Assembly: GCF_014699075.1 (NCBI RefSeq)
Contig: NZ_JACXAB010000031.1
Location: 1 to 47,345 of the forward strand
Direction of reading: 5' to 3'
From: Microvirga sp.
GTDB taxonomy: Bacteria; Pseudomonadota; Alphaproteobacteria; Rhizobiales; Beijerinckiaceae
Length of the DNA stretch: 47,345 nucleotides
Part shown: in pieces, positions 1 through 8,347 of the stretch
Numbering within the stretch: position 1 is the stretch's first letter
How the letters are laid out: every line of letters starts with the position of its first letter
The notes under the pieces: model-generated
What the model was told of the DNA's origin: nothing
What the model saw: only the letters and a program-made list of their open reading frames with translations
Database searches by the model: none
Made by a program: the position numbers and the translations under genes

Positions 1-81
1 ACGGGAGCGAAGGTGCAGATCCAGATCGCCACCCTCACCAACAAGGCTACCCTCAAGTACTCAGACCTCTTCGTCATTTGA
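1..81 (+). CDS. C-terminal end of an unidentified protein (partial)
   Basis: Frame 1 is open from the first base and ends at a TGA at 79-81, giving a 26-residue tail that ends in YSDLFVI. The gene starts outside the window. The tail alternates polar and hydrophobic residues (VQIQIATLTNKATLKY), as in a beta-strand-rich C-terminus, but it is too short to assign a family. A strong hairpin with flanking T and A runs follows at 107-135, which supports a real gene end here. Function not recognised. Confidence 0.55.
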   Translation, partial: TGAKVQIQIATLTNKATLKYSDLFVI

Positions 82-100
82 CGAAGTGACATAGGATGCC

Positions 101-140
101 AAAATCGTGCCGCCCGGTGATGAGCCGGGCGGCACGTTTC
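101..140. terminator. Bidirectional intrinsic terminator between convergent genes
   Basis: An 11-bp perfect stem (GTGCCGCCCGG at 107-117 with its complement at 125-135) closes a 7-base loop. On the plus strand it is followed by GTTTCGTTT. On the minus strand it is followed by a short T run (AAAA at 101-104 on the plus strand). It lies between the gene ending at 81 (plus) and the HAD gene ending at 149 (minus), so it probably serves both. Confidence 0.75.
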
Positions 141-148
141 GTTTGAGA

Positions 149-844
149 TCAGGAAACCTCGGCCAGCCAGCGGGGTAGATCTGCCAGCGACGGCAGTTCC
201 GCAAAGCGCGGATGCTTGGTTGGCAACGGTGCGTCTTCGTGCGCCCAGACGAGGTGGAACGGGATGAGCGCCGCGTAGCTGCCCGCTTCGAGCGCCGGCA
301 GCACGTCGGAGCGCACGGAGTTGCCGGCCATGGCGGCGTGCTCGGGGCCGGCGCCATGGCGCGAGAAGATGCGGGTGTAGGTGTCCGCCTTCTTTTCGCT
401 GACGATCTCGATCCCTGAGAAGAAGCCGCCGAGGCCGGAAGCGGCGAGCTTCGATTCCTGGTGGAAGAGATCGCCCTTGGTGATCAGCACGAGCTTGTAC
501 TCCGCCGAGAGAGCTTCGAGAGCTTCGTGAACGCCGGGAAGGGGCTCCACGGGGTGGTTCATCAGCTCGCGTCCGATCGTGAGGATCTCGCTGAGAGCTC
601 GGCTCGATATCGTCCCGTCGCTCACCTGGATGGCGGTCTCCATCATCGAGAGCGTGAAACCTTTCGCTCCATAGCCATAGAGGCTGAGATTGCGCTTCTC
701 CGTTGCCTCGATCTCCTCTTCGAGGCGTTTGGCATCGACGAAATCGGCGAGCAGTTCGTTGAAGCGCTGGCGCGTTGATTGATAGAACGTCTCATTGTGC
801 CAGAGCGTATCGTCGGCATCGAGACCGAGAACGGAAATCGGCAT
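149..844 (-). CDS. HAD-superfamily hydrolase
   Basis: A 231-residue haloacid-dehalogenase-type phosphohydrolase, probably acting on a small phosphorylated metabolite in the cytoplasm. All four HAD motifs are visible: motif I with Asp9/Asp11 (GLDADDT), motif II with Thr122 (LITKGD), a motif III lysine near 151-152 (SEKKAD), and motif IV with Asp180 (GNSVRSD). A helical cap of about 80 residues sits between motifs I and II, as in C1-cap subfamilies. The ATG at 844 has AGGAA about 8 bases upstream. It is the last gene of the leftward set downstream of rsh and the amidotransferase. The substrate cannot be read from the sequence. Confidence 0.88.
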   Translation of the reverse strand: MPISVLGLDADDTLWHNETFYQSTRQRFNELLADFVDAKRLEEEIEATEKRNLSLYGYGAKGFTLSMMETAIQVSDGTISSRALSEILTIGRELMNHPVEPLPGVHEALEALSAEYKLVLITKGDLFHQESKLAASGLGGFFSGIEIVSEKKADTYTRIFSRHGAGPEHAAMAGNSVRSDVLPALEAGSYAALIPFHLVWAHEDAPLPTKHPRFAELPSLADLPRWLAEVS

Positions 845-865
845 CGGGAATTCCTGTAGTGACGA

Positions 866-1567
866 TCAGTGGCGCTGTTGCGCCGCCTGCACGAAGGCGC
901 TGAACAGCCTGTTGCCAGGATTGTCCTGAGTCGCGAAGGCCTCCGGGTGCCACTGAACGCCGATGGCGAAACGCCCGGACGGGATCTCAACAGCCTCGAT
1001 CACGCCATCGGGTGCCCTGGCTGCGACGACGACCGGAGCGGACGCTTCGACGACCGCCTCCTGATGGCGACTGTTCACCTCAAGGCGCGCGGTGCCCAGG
1101 ATGCGCGACAGCATGGTGCCCGGCACGATCTCGACGGAGTGCATGGCCGTCCGATCGTCATGGGTGAGAATGTGCGGGCCGCTTTTTCGCACTTCATGCA
1201 CCATGCGCGCTCCGTGGAGGCAGGCGAGCATCTGCATGCCGTTGCAGATGCCGAGCACCGGCTTGTCGCGTTCGAGAAATCCCCGCATGAGCGCCTGCTC
1301 GACCTCAAGCCGCTCCGATGACGGATAACGCGACACGTCGCCGGCGACGTACCAGTCGCGAGGAAATCGGATGCGTCCGCCGACGCTCACGAAGCCGTCG
1401 AACTCCTCCACGACGGGCTCGATCATCTCCGGAATGTAGGGAATGCCGAAAGGCAGGCCGCCGGCGCGCTGGACGGCGACGAAATACGCTTTCGTGGTTT
1501 CGTAGAGCGTGCCGCCGCTGCTGGTGTTTTCGTTCATGATCACGGCGATGCGAGGTTTGGCTGACAT
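866..1567 (-). CDS. Class-I glutamine amidotransferase / peptidase C26 (PuuD-like gamma-glutamyl hydrolase)
   Basis: A 233-residue protein with the class-I glutamine amidotransferase fold used by gamma-glutamyl-GABA hydrolase (PuuD) and related C26 peptidases, which hydrolyse gamma-glutamyl amide bonds. The nucleophile elbow GICNGMQ carries Cys108, and the C-terminal motif QWHPEA supplies His207 and Glu209, completing the triad. No synthase domain is fused, so it is a stand-alone hydrolase rather than a biosynthetic amidotransferase. The start ATG is only 6 bases after the rsh stop, so the two are very likely co-transcribed. Whether the substrate is gamma-glutamyl-GABA, a gamma-glutamyl peptide or something else is unknown; no other puu genes are adjacent. 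Confidence 0.85.
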   Translation of the reverse strand: MSAKPRIAVIMNENTSSGGTLYETTKAYFVAVQRAGGLPFGIPYIPEMIEPVVEEFDGFVSVGGRIRFPRDWYVAGDVSRYPSSERLEVEQALMRGFLERDKPVLGICNGMQMLACLHGARMVHEVRKSGPHILTHDDRTAMHSVEIVPGTMLSRILGTARLEVNSRHQEAVVEASAPVVVAARAPDGVIEAVEIPSGRFAIGVQWHPEAFATQDNPGNRLFSAFVQAAQQRH

Positions 1568-1573
1568 AGGCTT

Positions 1574-3730
1574 CTATCCGGTAACGCGGTCGACGCGGCT
1601 CACCACGCGCTTGGCGCGCAGCTCCGCGATGATGGCATTGAGATGCTTCAGGTCCCACACCGTCAGGTCGATGGTCATGTCGGTGAAGTCCTGGGTGCGC
1701 CGTTTCATGGAGACGTTATCAATGTTGCCGTCATGGTCGGCGATCACCTGCGTGATCTGGGCCAGCGATCCGGGCTCGTTGATCGATTGCAGTTTGATGC
1801 GCGCCGGGAAGCGCTGGGTCGATCCTGAATCCAGGTCCCAGCGCACGTCGATCCAGCGGTCCGGCTCGTTGTCGTAGGCCGCGAGCGACGGTGACTGGAT
1901 CGGGTAGATCGTCACGCCCTCGCCGGGGGTCATGATGCCGACGATGCGGTCTCCCGGCACGGCGCCGCCTTCCGGCGCAAAGCTGATCGGCATGTCGGTG
2001 CTCAGCCCACGGATCGGGATGCCGCTTGCATGCTCGCCAGCGCCTTTCTTGCCAGTGCCATCGGGCTGTCCGCTGCCGGCGCGGCGCTCCTCGAAATAGT
2101 CCGGATAGACGGCCCGCACCACGTCGCCGGAGAACATCTCGCCGCGCCCCACCGCCGCCAGCACGTCCTCGACCGAAACACGGGCCAGCCGGGGCAGGGC
2201 ACCTTTCAGCTTCTCGTTGGAGAAGGGGCGACCGGCACGCTCGAAGGCGCGTTCCAGGATCTGATGGCCGAGGCCGGTGTATTGCCGACGCACGGCGGCG
2301 CGGGTCGCGCGGCGGATCGAGGCGCGCGCCTTGCCGGTGACCACCAAGGATTCCCACGCGGCCGGGGGCGTCTGCCCTTCGGCGCGGACGATCTCCACCT
2401 CGTCGCCGTTCTGCAACTCGGTCAACAGCGGCGACATGCGGCCGTTGATCTTGCAGCCCACCGCGGTGTTGCCGACATCGGTATGCACCGCATAGGCGAA
2501 GTCGATGGGCGTCGCGCCGCGGGGCAGGGCGATCAGGCGGCCCTTGGGCGTGAAGCAGAAGACCTGGTCGTGAAAGAGTTCGAGCTTCGTGTGCTCGAGG
2601 AACTCCTCCGGGTTGTCGCCTTCGGCCAGGAGGTCGATGGTGCGCCTGAGCCACTGATAAGCCCGGCTTTCGGTCGCCAGGCGGGAATCGTCGTTCACGC
2701 CTTCCTTGTAGAGGGCATGGGCCGCGATGCCGTATTCCGCCACCTCGTCCATGTCCTCGGTGCGGATCTGCAGTTCGACGCGCTGGCTGCCGGGGCCGAT
2801 CACCGTGGTGTGGATCGAGCGGTAGTCGTTCTGCTTCGGGGTCGAGATGTAGTCCTTGTATCGCCCCGGAACCATGGGCCAGCTGGTATGCACGATGCCG
2901 AGCGCCCGGTAGCACTCGTCGATGCTCCCCACGATGATCCGGAAGGCGAAGATGTCGGAGAGCTGCTCGAACGAAACGGACTTGCGCTCCATCTTGCGCC
3001 AGATGGAATAGGGGCGCTTCTGACGCCCAGACACCACCGCCTCGATCCCCTGGGCACGCAGTTTCGTGGTCAGGGTCCGCTCGATCTCCTCGACCAGCTT
3101 CTCGCTCTTGGCCGAAAGCTCGCCCAGATGGCGCCGGATGGCCTCATAGGCCTCCGGGTCGAGATTCTGGAAGGACAGCTCCTCCAGCTCCTCGCGCATC
3201 TCCTGGATGCCCATACGCCCGGCAAGGGGCGCATAGATGTCGAGGGTTTCCTCGGCGATGCGCTTGCGCTTCTCTGCCGGCATGAACTGCAGGGTGCGCA
3301 TGTTGTGCAGGCGGTCGGCGAGCTTGACCAAAAGCACCCGCACGTCGTCGGCGACGGCGAGCAGAAGCTTGCGGAAGTTTTCCCCCTGAGCCGCGCGCTT
3401 CGAGACTAGGTCGAGCCGCTTGATCTTCGTGAGGCCGTCGACGAGGGCGCCGATCTGGGGCCCGAAGGTCTTGTTGATCTCCTCGAGGGTCGCCTGGGTG
3501 TCCTCCACCGTGTCGTGAAGGACCGCCGCCGCGATGGTGGCGTCGTCGAGCTTGAGGTCTGTCAGGATGGCGGCCACTTCGAGGGGGTGGCCGAAGAACA
3601 GGTCGCCGGATGCGCGCTTTTGGGTGCCGTGGGCCATCATGGCGTACACGTAAGCACGGTTGAGAAGCGCCTCGTCGGCCGAGGGGTTGTAGCGCTTGAC
3701 CCGCTCGACGAGTTCATACTGGCGCATCAT
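1574..3730 (-). CDS. rsh: Bifunctional (p)ppGpp synthetase/hydrolase (RelA/SpoT homologue)
   Basis: About 718 residues, the usual length for the single long RSH enzyme of alphaproteobacteria, which makes and degrades the stringent-response alarmone (p)ppGpp. Domains in order: an N-terminal HD hydrolase (HDTVED and the KLADRLHNMRTL region), a synthetase domain (GRYKDYISTPK, NDYRSIHT), a TGS domain (FTPKGRLIALPRGATPIDFAY) and a C-terminal ACT domain. The intact HD-ED motif argues for working hydrolase activity, and the complete synthetase motifs argue for both functions. The reading frame extends upstream, but I chose the ATG at 3730 because AAGGAGA lies about 10 bases before it; a second ATG follows at 3727. 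It is downstream of rpoZ, separated from it by a terminator. Confidence 0.95.
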   Translation of the reverse strand: MMRQYELVERVKRYNPSADEALLNRAYVYAMMAHGTQKRASGDLFFGHPLEVAAILTDLKLDDATIAAAVLHDTVEDTQATLEEINKTFGPQIGALVDGLTKIKRLDLVSKRAAQGENFRKLLLAVADDVRVLLVKLADRLHNMRTLQFMPAEKRKRIAEETLDIYAPLAGRMGIQEMREELEELSFQNLDPEAYEAIRRHLGELSAKSEKLVEEIERTLTTKLRAQGIEAVVSGRQKRPYSIWRKMERKSVSFEQLSDIFAFRIIVGSIDECYRALGIVHTSWPMVPGRYKDYISTPKQNDYRSIHTTVIGPGSQRVELQIRTEDMDEVAEYGIAAHALYKEGVNDDSRLATESRAYQWLRRTIDLLAEGDNPEEFLEHTKLELFHDQVFCFTPKGRLIALPRGATPIDFAYAVHTDVGNTAVGCKINGRMSPLLTELQNGDEVEIVRAEGQTPPAAWESLVVTGKARASIRRATRAAVRRQYTGLGHQILERAFERAGRPFSNEKLKGALPRLARVSVEDVLAAVGRGEMFSGDVVRAVYPDYFEERRAGSGQPDGTGKKGAGEHASGIPIRGLSTDMPISFAPEGGAVPGDRIVGIMTPGEGVTIYPIQSPSLAAYDNEPDRWIDVRWDLDSGSTQRFPARIKLQSINEPGSLAQITQVIADHDGNIDNVSMKRRTQDFTDMTIDLTVWDLKHLNAIIAELRAKRVVSRVDRVTG

Positions 3731-3870
3731 ACGGCCGACATCTCCTTTGGGCCCGGTCTCTCTGGCATAAAATCGGGAAGGTATTGAAGATATTGTACAA
3801 CGTCTTGCGACCGCAAGCTGAATAGCTTGCCGCAAGGCGGGCATGCCGGGCCGTGGTTAAGGCGTGCAAC

Positions 3871-3898
3871 AAAAAAGCCCGGCAGGGGCCGGGCTTTT
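3871..3898 (-). terminator. Rho-independent terminator of rpoZ
   Basis: AAAAGCCCGGC at 3873-3883 pairs perfectly with 3888-3898 around a 4-base loop. Read leftward, the stem runs directly into six T residues. It lies 20 bases after the rpoZ stop and about 140 bases before the rsh start. It should end most rpoZ transcripts and leave rsh to read-through or its own promoter. Confidence 0.88.
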
Positions 3899-3918
3899 CG
3901 AGAAAGGCTGGAGATCGC

Positions 3919-4326
3919 TTACTCGCGGTCGTCGTCGTCCGCGCTGCTGCTCGGGGGCACGAGGCCCTCCAGGCCGCGGAGCAGGTCGTCCTCGCTCATG
4001 CGGTCGAACTGCACGTCGGCGTCGTTGTCGCTGCCCGTGGAGGGGGCTGCGGCGGTGTTGCTGAGCATCGGAACGGCTTCGGCCTCCGGCTCGTCCACCT
4101 CGACATATTTCTGCATGGAGTGGATGAGCTGCTCCTTCAGGTCGTCCGGAGCGATGGTCTCGTCCGCGATCTCACGCAGGGCCACGACCGGGTTCTTGTC
4201 GCGGTCGCGATCGATCGTCAGCGGCGAGCCCGACGAGATGAGGCGGGCCCGGTGGCTGGCCAGCAGCACGAGCTCAAACCGGTTGTCGACCTTGTCGATG
4301 CAGTCTTCGACGGTCACGCGAGCCAT
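3919..4326 (-). CDS. rpoZ: RNA polymerase omega subunit
   Basis: The 135-residue omega subunit helps beta-prime fold and assemble into RNA polymerase, and in many proteobacteria forms part of a ppGpp-binding site. The N-terminus MARVTVEDCIDKVDNRFELV is typical, followed by the conserved LASHRAR segment and NPVVALREI. The acidic, serine-rich tail is longer than in E. coli omega, as is normal in Rhizobiales. I chose the ATG at 4326 because AAGGAG sits about 7 bases upstream; the frame extends 8 codons further without support. It neighbours rsh, the alarmone enzyme, as rpoZ neighbours spoT in enterobacteria, but an intrinsic terminator separates them here. Confidence 0.95.
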   Translation of the reverse strand: MARVTVEDCIDKVDNRFELVLLASHRARLISSGSPLTIDRDRDKNPVVALREIADETIAPDDLKEQLIHSMQKYVEVDEPEAEAVPMLSNTAAAPSTGSDNDADVQFDRMSEDDLLRGLEGLVPPSSSADDDDRE

Positions 4327-4752
4327 GCGGGGCTCCTTCTTCAGGTTCAATAAATATCGGAAGAGGGACCGGATACACCGGTTGCCTTAAGAAAACAAGA
4401 GGATGCGTTCTGCGGCAGGGGGTTATGCCCAAGCCGGAGAACACGCCTGGGACAGGTGCGAGGGCGCACGGCGGGGGTACCCAGGCCTGGGTAGAGTTTC
4501 CCAAGGTAAAGCTTGAGGAGATTGCTCTTGGGAGCCTTAAGATCCGTTCTGCGAAGTCTCGGTCATGCCTTCGACGCTGCCTTAAGGCATCTGAGCCTGC
4601 AAAGACCCCCGGTGAACCGGCAGATGCTGCGGGGGTGGCGGCGTCTCATCTGATCACAGGTCAAGTGCGGCGCAGCGCGCGCTTCGCCTTGACTCCTTGC
4701 CCTCCGGGTGCGAGTCCCGCGCGGATTCGTTGAACTGAGGGTTCCATTCCTG
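4327..4752. other. 426-base intergenic region with nested hairpins and a repeated octamer; no gene seen
   Basis: This gap lies between divergent rpoZ (left) and fabD (right) and must hold both promoters. No ORF in it has convincing coding features. Secondary structure is dense: GCCTGGG (4445-4451) pairs with CCCAGGC (4480-4486) around an inner GTGCG-AGGG-CGCAC hairpin (4456-4469); TACCCAGGCCTGGGTA at 4478-4493 is a perfect 16-bp palindrome; and TCCCAAG at 4499-4505 pairs with CTTGGGA near 4527-4533. The octamer GCCTTAAG occurs three times (4384, 4534, 4579). A small structured RNA or 5' leader is possible. I could not match it to tmRNA, 6S or SRP RNA. Confidence 0.5.
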
Positions 4753-5700
4753 ATGACGCGCGCATTCATTTTTCCCGGACAGGGAAGCCAGACGGTCGGA
4801 ATGGGCAAGGCCCTGGCCGAGGCCTTCCCGCAAGCCAAGGCTGTCTTCGACGAGGTGGATGAGGCCCTGTCCCAGAAGCTCTCCACCCTCATGTGGGAAG
4901 GGCCTGCGGAGGAGCTGACCCTTACGGCAAATACCCAGCCGGCCCTCATGGCCGTGAGCCTCGCGACGATCCGCGTCCTGGAAGCCGAGGCGGGTCTCGA
5001 TCTCAAGCGGCATGCCGCCTTCGTGGCCGGTCATTCGCTCGGCGAGTATTCGGCGCTTGCGGCTGCCCGCAGCCTGTCCATTTCCGATACGGCCCGGCTT
5101 CTCAGGATTCGCGGCAACGCCATGCAGAACGCCGTTCCCGTGGGGCAGGGCGCCATGGCGGCGCTTCTGGGCCTCGAATACGATGCTGCCCTCGAGGTCG
5201 CCCGCGAAGCGGCTCAAGGAGAGGTCTGCGATGCGGCCAATGACAATGGCGGCGCCCAGGTTGTGGTGTCGGGCCACAAGAGCGCCGTCGAGCGGGCTGT
5301 GGCCATCGCCCAGACCAAGGGCGCCAAGCGCGCCGTGATGCTGGCCGTGTCCGCCCCCTTCCATTGCGCCCTCATGCAGCCGGCGGCCGACGCCATGCGC
5401 GAAGCCCTGGACGGCGTGACCGTGAATGCTCCGGTTGTTCCGGTCGTGGCCAATGTGGAGGCCGCCCCCATCACCGACCCGTCGGCGATCCGCGATGCCC
5501 TGGTCCGTCAGGTCACCGGGACCGTGCGCTGGCGCGAGAGCGTGGCCTTCATAGCCTCCCACGGCGTCGATTCCTTCTATGAAGTTGGCTCCGGCAAGGT
5601 GCTGACAGGCCTCGTGAAGCGCATCGCGGCCGGCGCGTCGTCCGCCGCCATTGGAACCCCTGAGGATGTCGCCGCCTTCAAGGCGTCCCTGAACGGATAA
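4753..5700 (+). CDS. fabD: Malonyl-CoA:ACP transacylase
   Basis: A 315-residue enzyme that loads malonate from CoA onto acyl carrier protein, supplying the extender unit for fatty-acid synthesis in the cytoplasm. The N-terminal GQGSQ (residues 9-13), the nucleophile motif GHSLGEYSA with Ser95, and the catalytic His near 204 (SAPFHC) are all present. Length matches the family. The frame is open 15 codons upstream, but homology begins at MTRAFIFPGQGSQ, so the ATG at 4753 is used; the Shine-Dalgarno is weak (TGAGGG about 12 bases upstream). First gene of fabD-fabG-acpP-fabF, with 14 bases to fabG. Confidence 0.96.
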   Translation: MTRAFIFPGQGSQTVGMGKALAEAFPQAKAVFDEVDEALSQKLSTLMWEGPAEELTLTANTQPALMAVSLATIRVLEAEAGLDLKRHAAFVAGHSLGEYSALAAARSLSISDTARLLRIRGNAMQNAVPVGQGAMAALLGLEYDAALEVAREAAQGEVCDAANDNGGAQVVVSGHKSAVERAVAIAQTKGAKRAVMLAVSAPFHCALMQPAADAMREALDGVTVNAPVVPVVANVEAAPITDPSAIRDALVRQVTGTVRWRESVAFIASHGVDSFYEVGSGKVLTGLVKRIAAGASSAAIGTPEDVAAFKASLNG

Positions 5701-5714
5701 GAGGAAACCCCGCC

Positions 5715-6452
5715 ATGTTCGATCTCACCGGCCGCAAGGCTCTCGTCACCGGCGCCACGGGCGGCATCGGCGGCGCCATCGCCCGCGCGCTCCACGCCCG
5801 GGGCGCGACCGTCACCCTCTCCGGCACCCGCCGCGCCGCCCTGGACGAGTTGGCCTCCTCCCTGGGCGAGCGGGTCCATGTGGTCGAGGCCAACCTGTCC
5901 GACAAGGACTCGGTCGAGGCTCTCGTCCCGGCTGCCGAGGCCGCCATGGAGGGGCTCGACATCCTGGTCAACAACGCGGGCGTCACCAAGGACAACCTGT
6001 TCATGCGCATGAAGGACGAGGAATGGGACACGGTGATCGCCGTGAACCTCACCGCCTCCTTCCGCCTCTCCCGGGCGGCCGTGAAGAACATGATGCGCCG
6101 CCGCTACGGCCGCATCGTCAATATCGGCTCCGTGGTGGGCTCCACGGGCAATCCGGGGCAGGGCAACTATGCCGCTTCCAAGGCCGGCCTGATCGGCATG
6201 ACCAAGGCGCTCGCCGCCGAGGTTGCCAGCCGCAACATCACCGTGAACTGCGTCGCTCCGGGCTTCATCGAGTCGCCCATGACCGACGTGCTCAACGACA
6301 AGCAGCGCGAGGGAATCCTGGGTACGATCCCCATGGGGCGCCTGGGCCAGGGCGATGAAATCGCTTCCTCCGTGGTTTATCTCGCGTCAAACGAAGCCGC
6401 TTACGTGACGGGCCAGACCCTGCACGTGAATGGCGGAATGGCCATGTTCTAA
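5715..6452 (+). CDS. fabG: 3-oxoacyl-[ACP] reductase
   Basis: A 245-residue NADPH-dependent short-chain dehydrogenase that reduces 3-ketoacyl-ACP in each round of fatty-acid elongation. The cofactor loop TGATGGIGG is at residues 12-20 and NNAG at about 86-89. The catalytic set is complete: Asn111, Ser139, Tyr152 and Lys156 (YAASK). The C-terminus ends in the typical TLHVNGGMAMF. A GAGGAAA Shine-Dalgarno is 7-8 bases before the ATG. Its place directly after fabD and before acpP and fabF separates it from the many other SDR proteins that look alike. Confidence 0.96.
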   Translation: MFDLTGRKALVTGATGGIGGAIARALHARGATVTLSGTRRAALDELASSLGERVHVVEANLSDKDSVEALVPAAEAAMEGLDILVNNAGVTKDNLFMRMKDEEWDTVIAVNLTASFRLSRAAVKNMMRRRYGRIVNIGSVVGSTGNPGQGNYAASKAGLIGMTKALAAEVASRNITVNCVAPGFIESPMTDVLNDKQREGILGTIPMGRLGQGDEIASSVVYLASNEAAYVTGQTLHVNGGMAMF

Positions 6453-6543
6453 AGGAACTTATAGCCGTTTCCGGAATCTGTTTGCAGGTGCCCACAACCT
6501 CTCGCCAGACAGGATAAGCTTGTGTTAAGCATGATCCCGATCA

Positions 6544-6560
6544 GGTCAAAGGGGTTGACC
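6544..6560. promoter_or_regulatory. Inverted repeat overlapping a possible -35 of acpP
   Basis: GGTCAA at 6544-6549 and TTGACC at 6555-6560 form a perfect 6-bp inverted repeat with a 5-base spacer in the 234-base gap between fabG and acpP. TTGACC is itself a good -35 hexamer. No strong -10 follows at the usual distance, so promoter status is uncertain. A regulator binding here could set acpP expression apart from fabDG. Confidence 0.35.
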
Positions 6561-6686
6561 GGCGCTTAAAAATGCGGCTTTGCACGGCGCAGGGTAGCCG
6601 TTTCAGCGTTGTCAGCTGAGCAGCTGATCTATTTTGATTTCTTGAATCCGCCCAATCCTGAGGCGGCAGCCACTGAGGAAAAAACG

Positions 6687-6923
6687 ATGAGTGACGTCGC
6701 TGATCGCGTGAAGAAGATTGTTGTCGAGCACCTCGGCGTCGAAGCCGACAAGGTGGTCGAGAACGCGAACTTCATCGACGACCTGGGCGCCGACAGCCTG
6801 GATACGGTCGAGCTGGTGATGGCGTTCGAGGAAGAGTTCAACGTCGAGATCCCGGACGACGCGGCTGAGACCATCGTGACGGTCGGCGACGCTGTCCGCT
6901 TCCTTGAGAAGAACGCAGCCTAA
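6687..6923 (+). CDS. acpP: Acyl carrier protein
   Basis: A 78-residue acidic helical protein that carries growing fatty acyl chains on a 4'-phosphopantetheine arm. The attachment serine is Ser37 in the invariant DDLGADSLDTVEL motif, and the rest (VELVMAFEEEF, IPDDAAETIVTVGDA) is canonical. The frame is open 26 codons further upstream, but the ATG at 6687, preceded by GAGGAAAAAACG, gives the standard N-terminus MSDVADRVKK. The long upstream gap and the hairpin downstream suggest abundant separate transcription, as is usual for acpP. Confidence 0.97.
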   Translation: MSDVADRVKKIVVEHLGVEADKVVENANFIDDLGADSLDTVELVMAFEEEFNVEIPDDAAETIVTVGDAVRFLEKNAA

Positions 6924-6932
6924 GAGCTGAAG

Positions 6933-6968
6933 GGGCGTCGGGTGACTCATCCGACGCCCGAATTTTAT
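6933..6968 (+). terminator. Intrinsic terminator or attenuator after acpP
   Basis: A 9-bp perfect stem, GGGCGTCGG at 6933-6941 with CCGACGCCC at 6951-6959, encloses a 9-base loop and is followed by GAATTTTATT. It lies between the acpP stop and the fabF start. Partial termination here would let acpP be made in excess over fabF. Confidence 0.7.
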
Positions 6969-6989
6969 TAATCGATAGGGCAGGAATTC

Positions 6990-8252
6990 ATGCGCCGGGT
7001 AGTTGTTACAGGTCTTGGCATGGTCACTCCGCTGGGCAGCGGGGTCGATGCCACTTGGTCGCGCCTCGTCGAGGGGCAGAGCGGCGCCGGCAAGATCACG
7101 GATTTCCAGGTCGACGACCTGTCCTGCCAGATCGCCTGCCAGATCCCGCGCGGCGACGGCACCAATGGTACCTTCAACGCCGATGAGTGGATGGAGCCCA
7201 AGGAGCAGCGCAAGGTCGATCCCTTCATCGTCTATGCGATGGCCGCTTCCACCCAGGCTCTTCGTGATTCCGGCTGGCAGCCGAAGACCTATGAGGAGCA
7301 GTGCGCCACGGGTGTGCTGATCGGCTCCGGCATCGGCGGCATCGGCGGCATCTACGAGGCGTCCGCCACCCTGATCGAGCGCGGCCCGCGCCGGATCTCG
7401 CCCTTCTTTATTCCCGGACGCCTGATCAACCTGGCTGGCGGCTACGTGTCCATCGAGCACGGCCTGAAGGGGCCGAACCACGCGGTCGTGACCGCCTGCT
7501 CCACCGGCTCGCATGCCATCGGCGACGCAGCCCGCCTAATCGCGCTCGGCGATGCGGATGTAATGGTCGCCGGCGGCACGGAATCCCCGGTCAACCGCCT
7601 CTCCATTGCAGGCTTTGCCGCCTGCCGGGCTCTCTCCACGGGCTACAACGACACGCCCGGGAAGGCTTCGCGTCCCTACGACAAGGACCGTGACGGCTTC
7701 GTCATGGGCGAGGGCGCCGGTGTCGTGGTGCTGGAGGAATACGAGCACGCCAAGGCGCGGGGCGCCAAGATCTATGCCGAGGTGATCGGTTACGGCCTGT
7801 CGGGCGATGCCTACCACATCACCTCGCCGTCCGAGGACGGTGACGGCGCCTATCGCTGCATGGCCGCTGCCCTCAAGCGCGCCGCCATCGACGTATCCGA
7901 GATCGACTACGTCAACGCCCACGGCACCTCGACGCCGCTCGGCGACGAGCTGGAGCTGAAGGCGGTCGAGCGGATCATGGGCAATGCCGCCGGCAAGCTT
8001 TCCATGTCGTCCACCAAGTCGGCCATCGGTCACCTTCTCGGCGCCGCTGGCGCCGTCGAGGCGATCTTCTCGATCCTGGCCATCCGCGACGGCATCATCC
8101 CGCCCACCATTAACCTCGACAATCCGTCGGTTGAGACGGCCATCGATCTCGTGCCGAAGCAGGCCAGGCGGAAAGAGGTCAACGTGGCCCTGTCGAACTC
8201 CTTCGGGTTCGGCGGAACTAACGCTTCGCTCATTCTTCGTCGCGTATCCTAA
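6990..8252 (+). CDS. fabF: 3-oxoacyl-[ACP] synthase II (KAS II)
   Basis: A 420-residue condensing enzyme that elongates acyl-ACP with malonyl-ACP and is needed for longer and unsaturated chains. The Cys-His-His triad is intact: Cys170 in VTACSTGSHAIGDA, His311 in VNAHGTSTPLGD, and His348 in SAIGHLLGAAGAVE. The C-terminal NSFGFGGTNASL glycine-rich motif is present. AGGAATTC lies just before the ATG. It follows acpP and a terminator-like hairpin and precedes mltG by 95 bases, the usual order in Rhizobiales. Confidence 0.96.
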   Translation: MRRVVVTGLGMVTPLGSGVDATWSRLVEGQSGAGKITDFQVDDLSCQIACQIPRGDGTNGTFNADEWMEPKEQRKVDPFIVYAMAASTQALRDSGWQPKTYEEQCATGVLIGSGIGGIGGIYEASATLIERGPRRISPFFIPGRLINLAGGYVSIEHGLKGPNHAVVTACSTGSHAIGDAARLIALGDADVMVAGGTESPVNRLSIAGFAACRALSTGYNDTPGKASRPYDKDRDGFVMGEGAGVVVLEEYEHAKARGAKIYAEVIGYGLSGDAYHITSPSEDGDGAYRCMAAALKRAAIDVSEIDYVNAHGTSTPLGDELELKAVERIMGNAAGKLSMSSTKSAIGHLLGAAGAVEAIFSILAIRDGIIPPTINLDNPSVETAIDLVPKQARRKEVNVALSNSFGFGGTNASLILRRVS

Positions 8253-8347
8253 GGAAGGCGCCGAGCCCTTACGGCTTTTCGCCATAATCCCTGCTAGGGT
8301 GTCGGCGGACCGGCAGGACCGCCGGCCGATACCAGAAAAGCGGCGTG

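Noticed and set aside
2030..3409. 459-codon plus-strand open frame antisense to rsh
   Set aside because: It is a GC-rich shadow frame: low-complexity Gly/Ala/Arg/His composition, no ribosome site, and rsh on the other strand is a clear full-length enzyme.
4384..4600. Possible tmRNA or 6S RNA
   Set aside because: No tag-peptide reading frame, no CCA acceptor-type end and no 6S-type bubble could be identified; left as an unassigned structured region.
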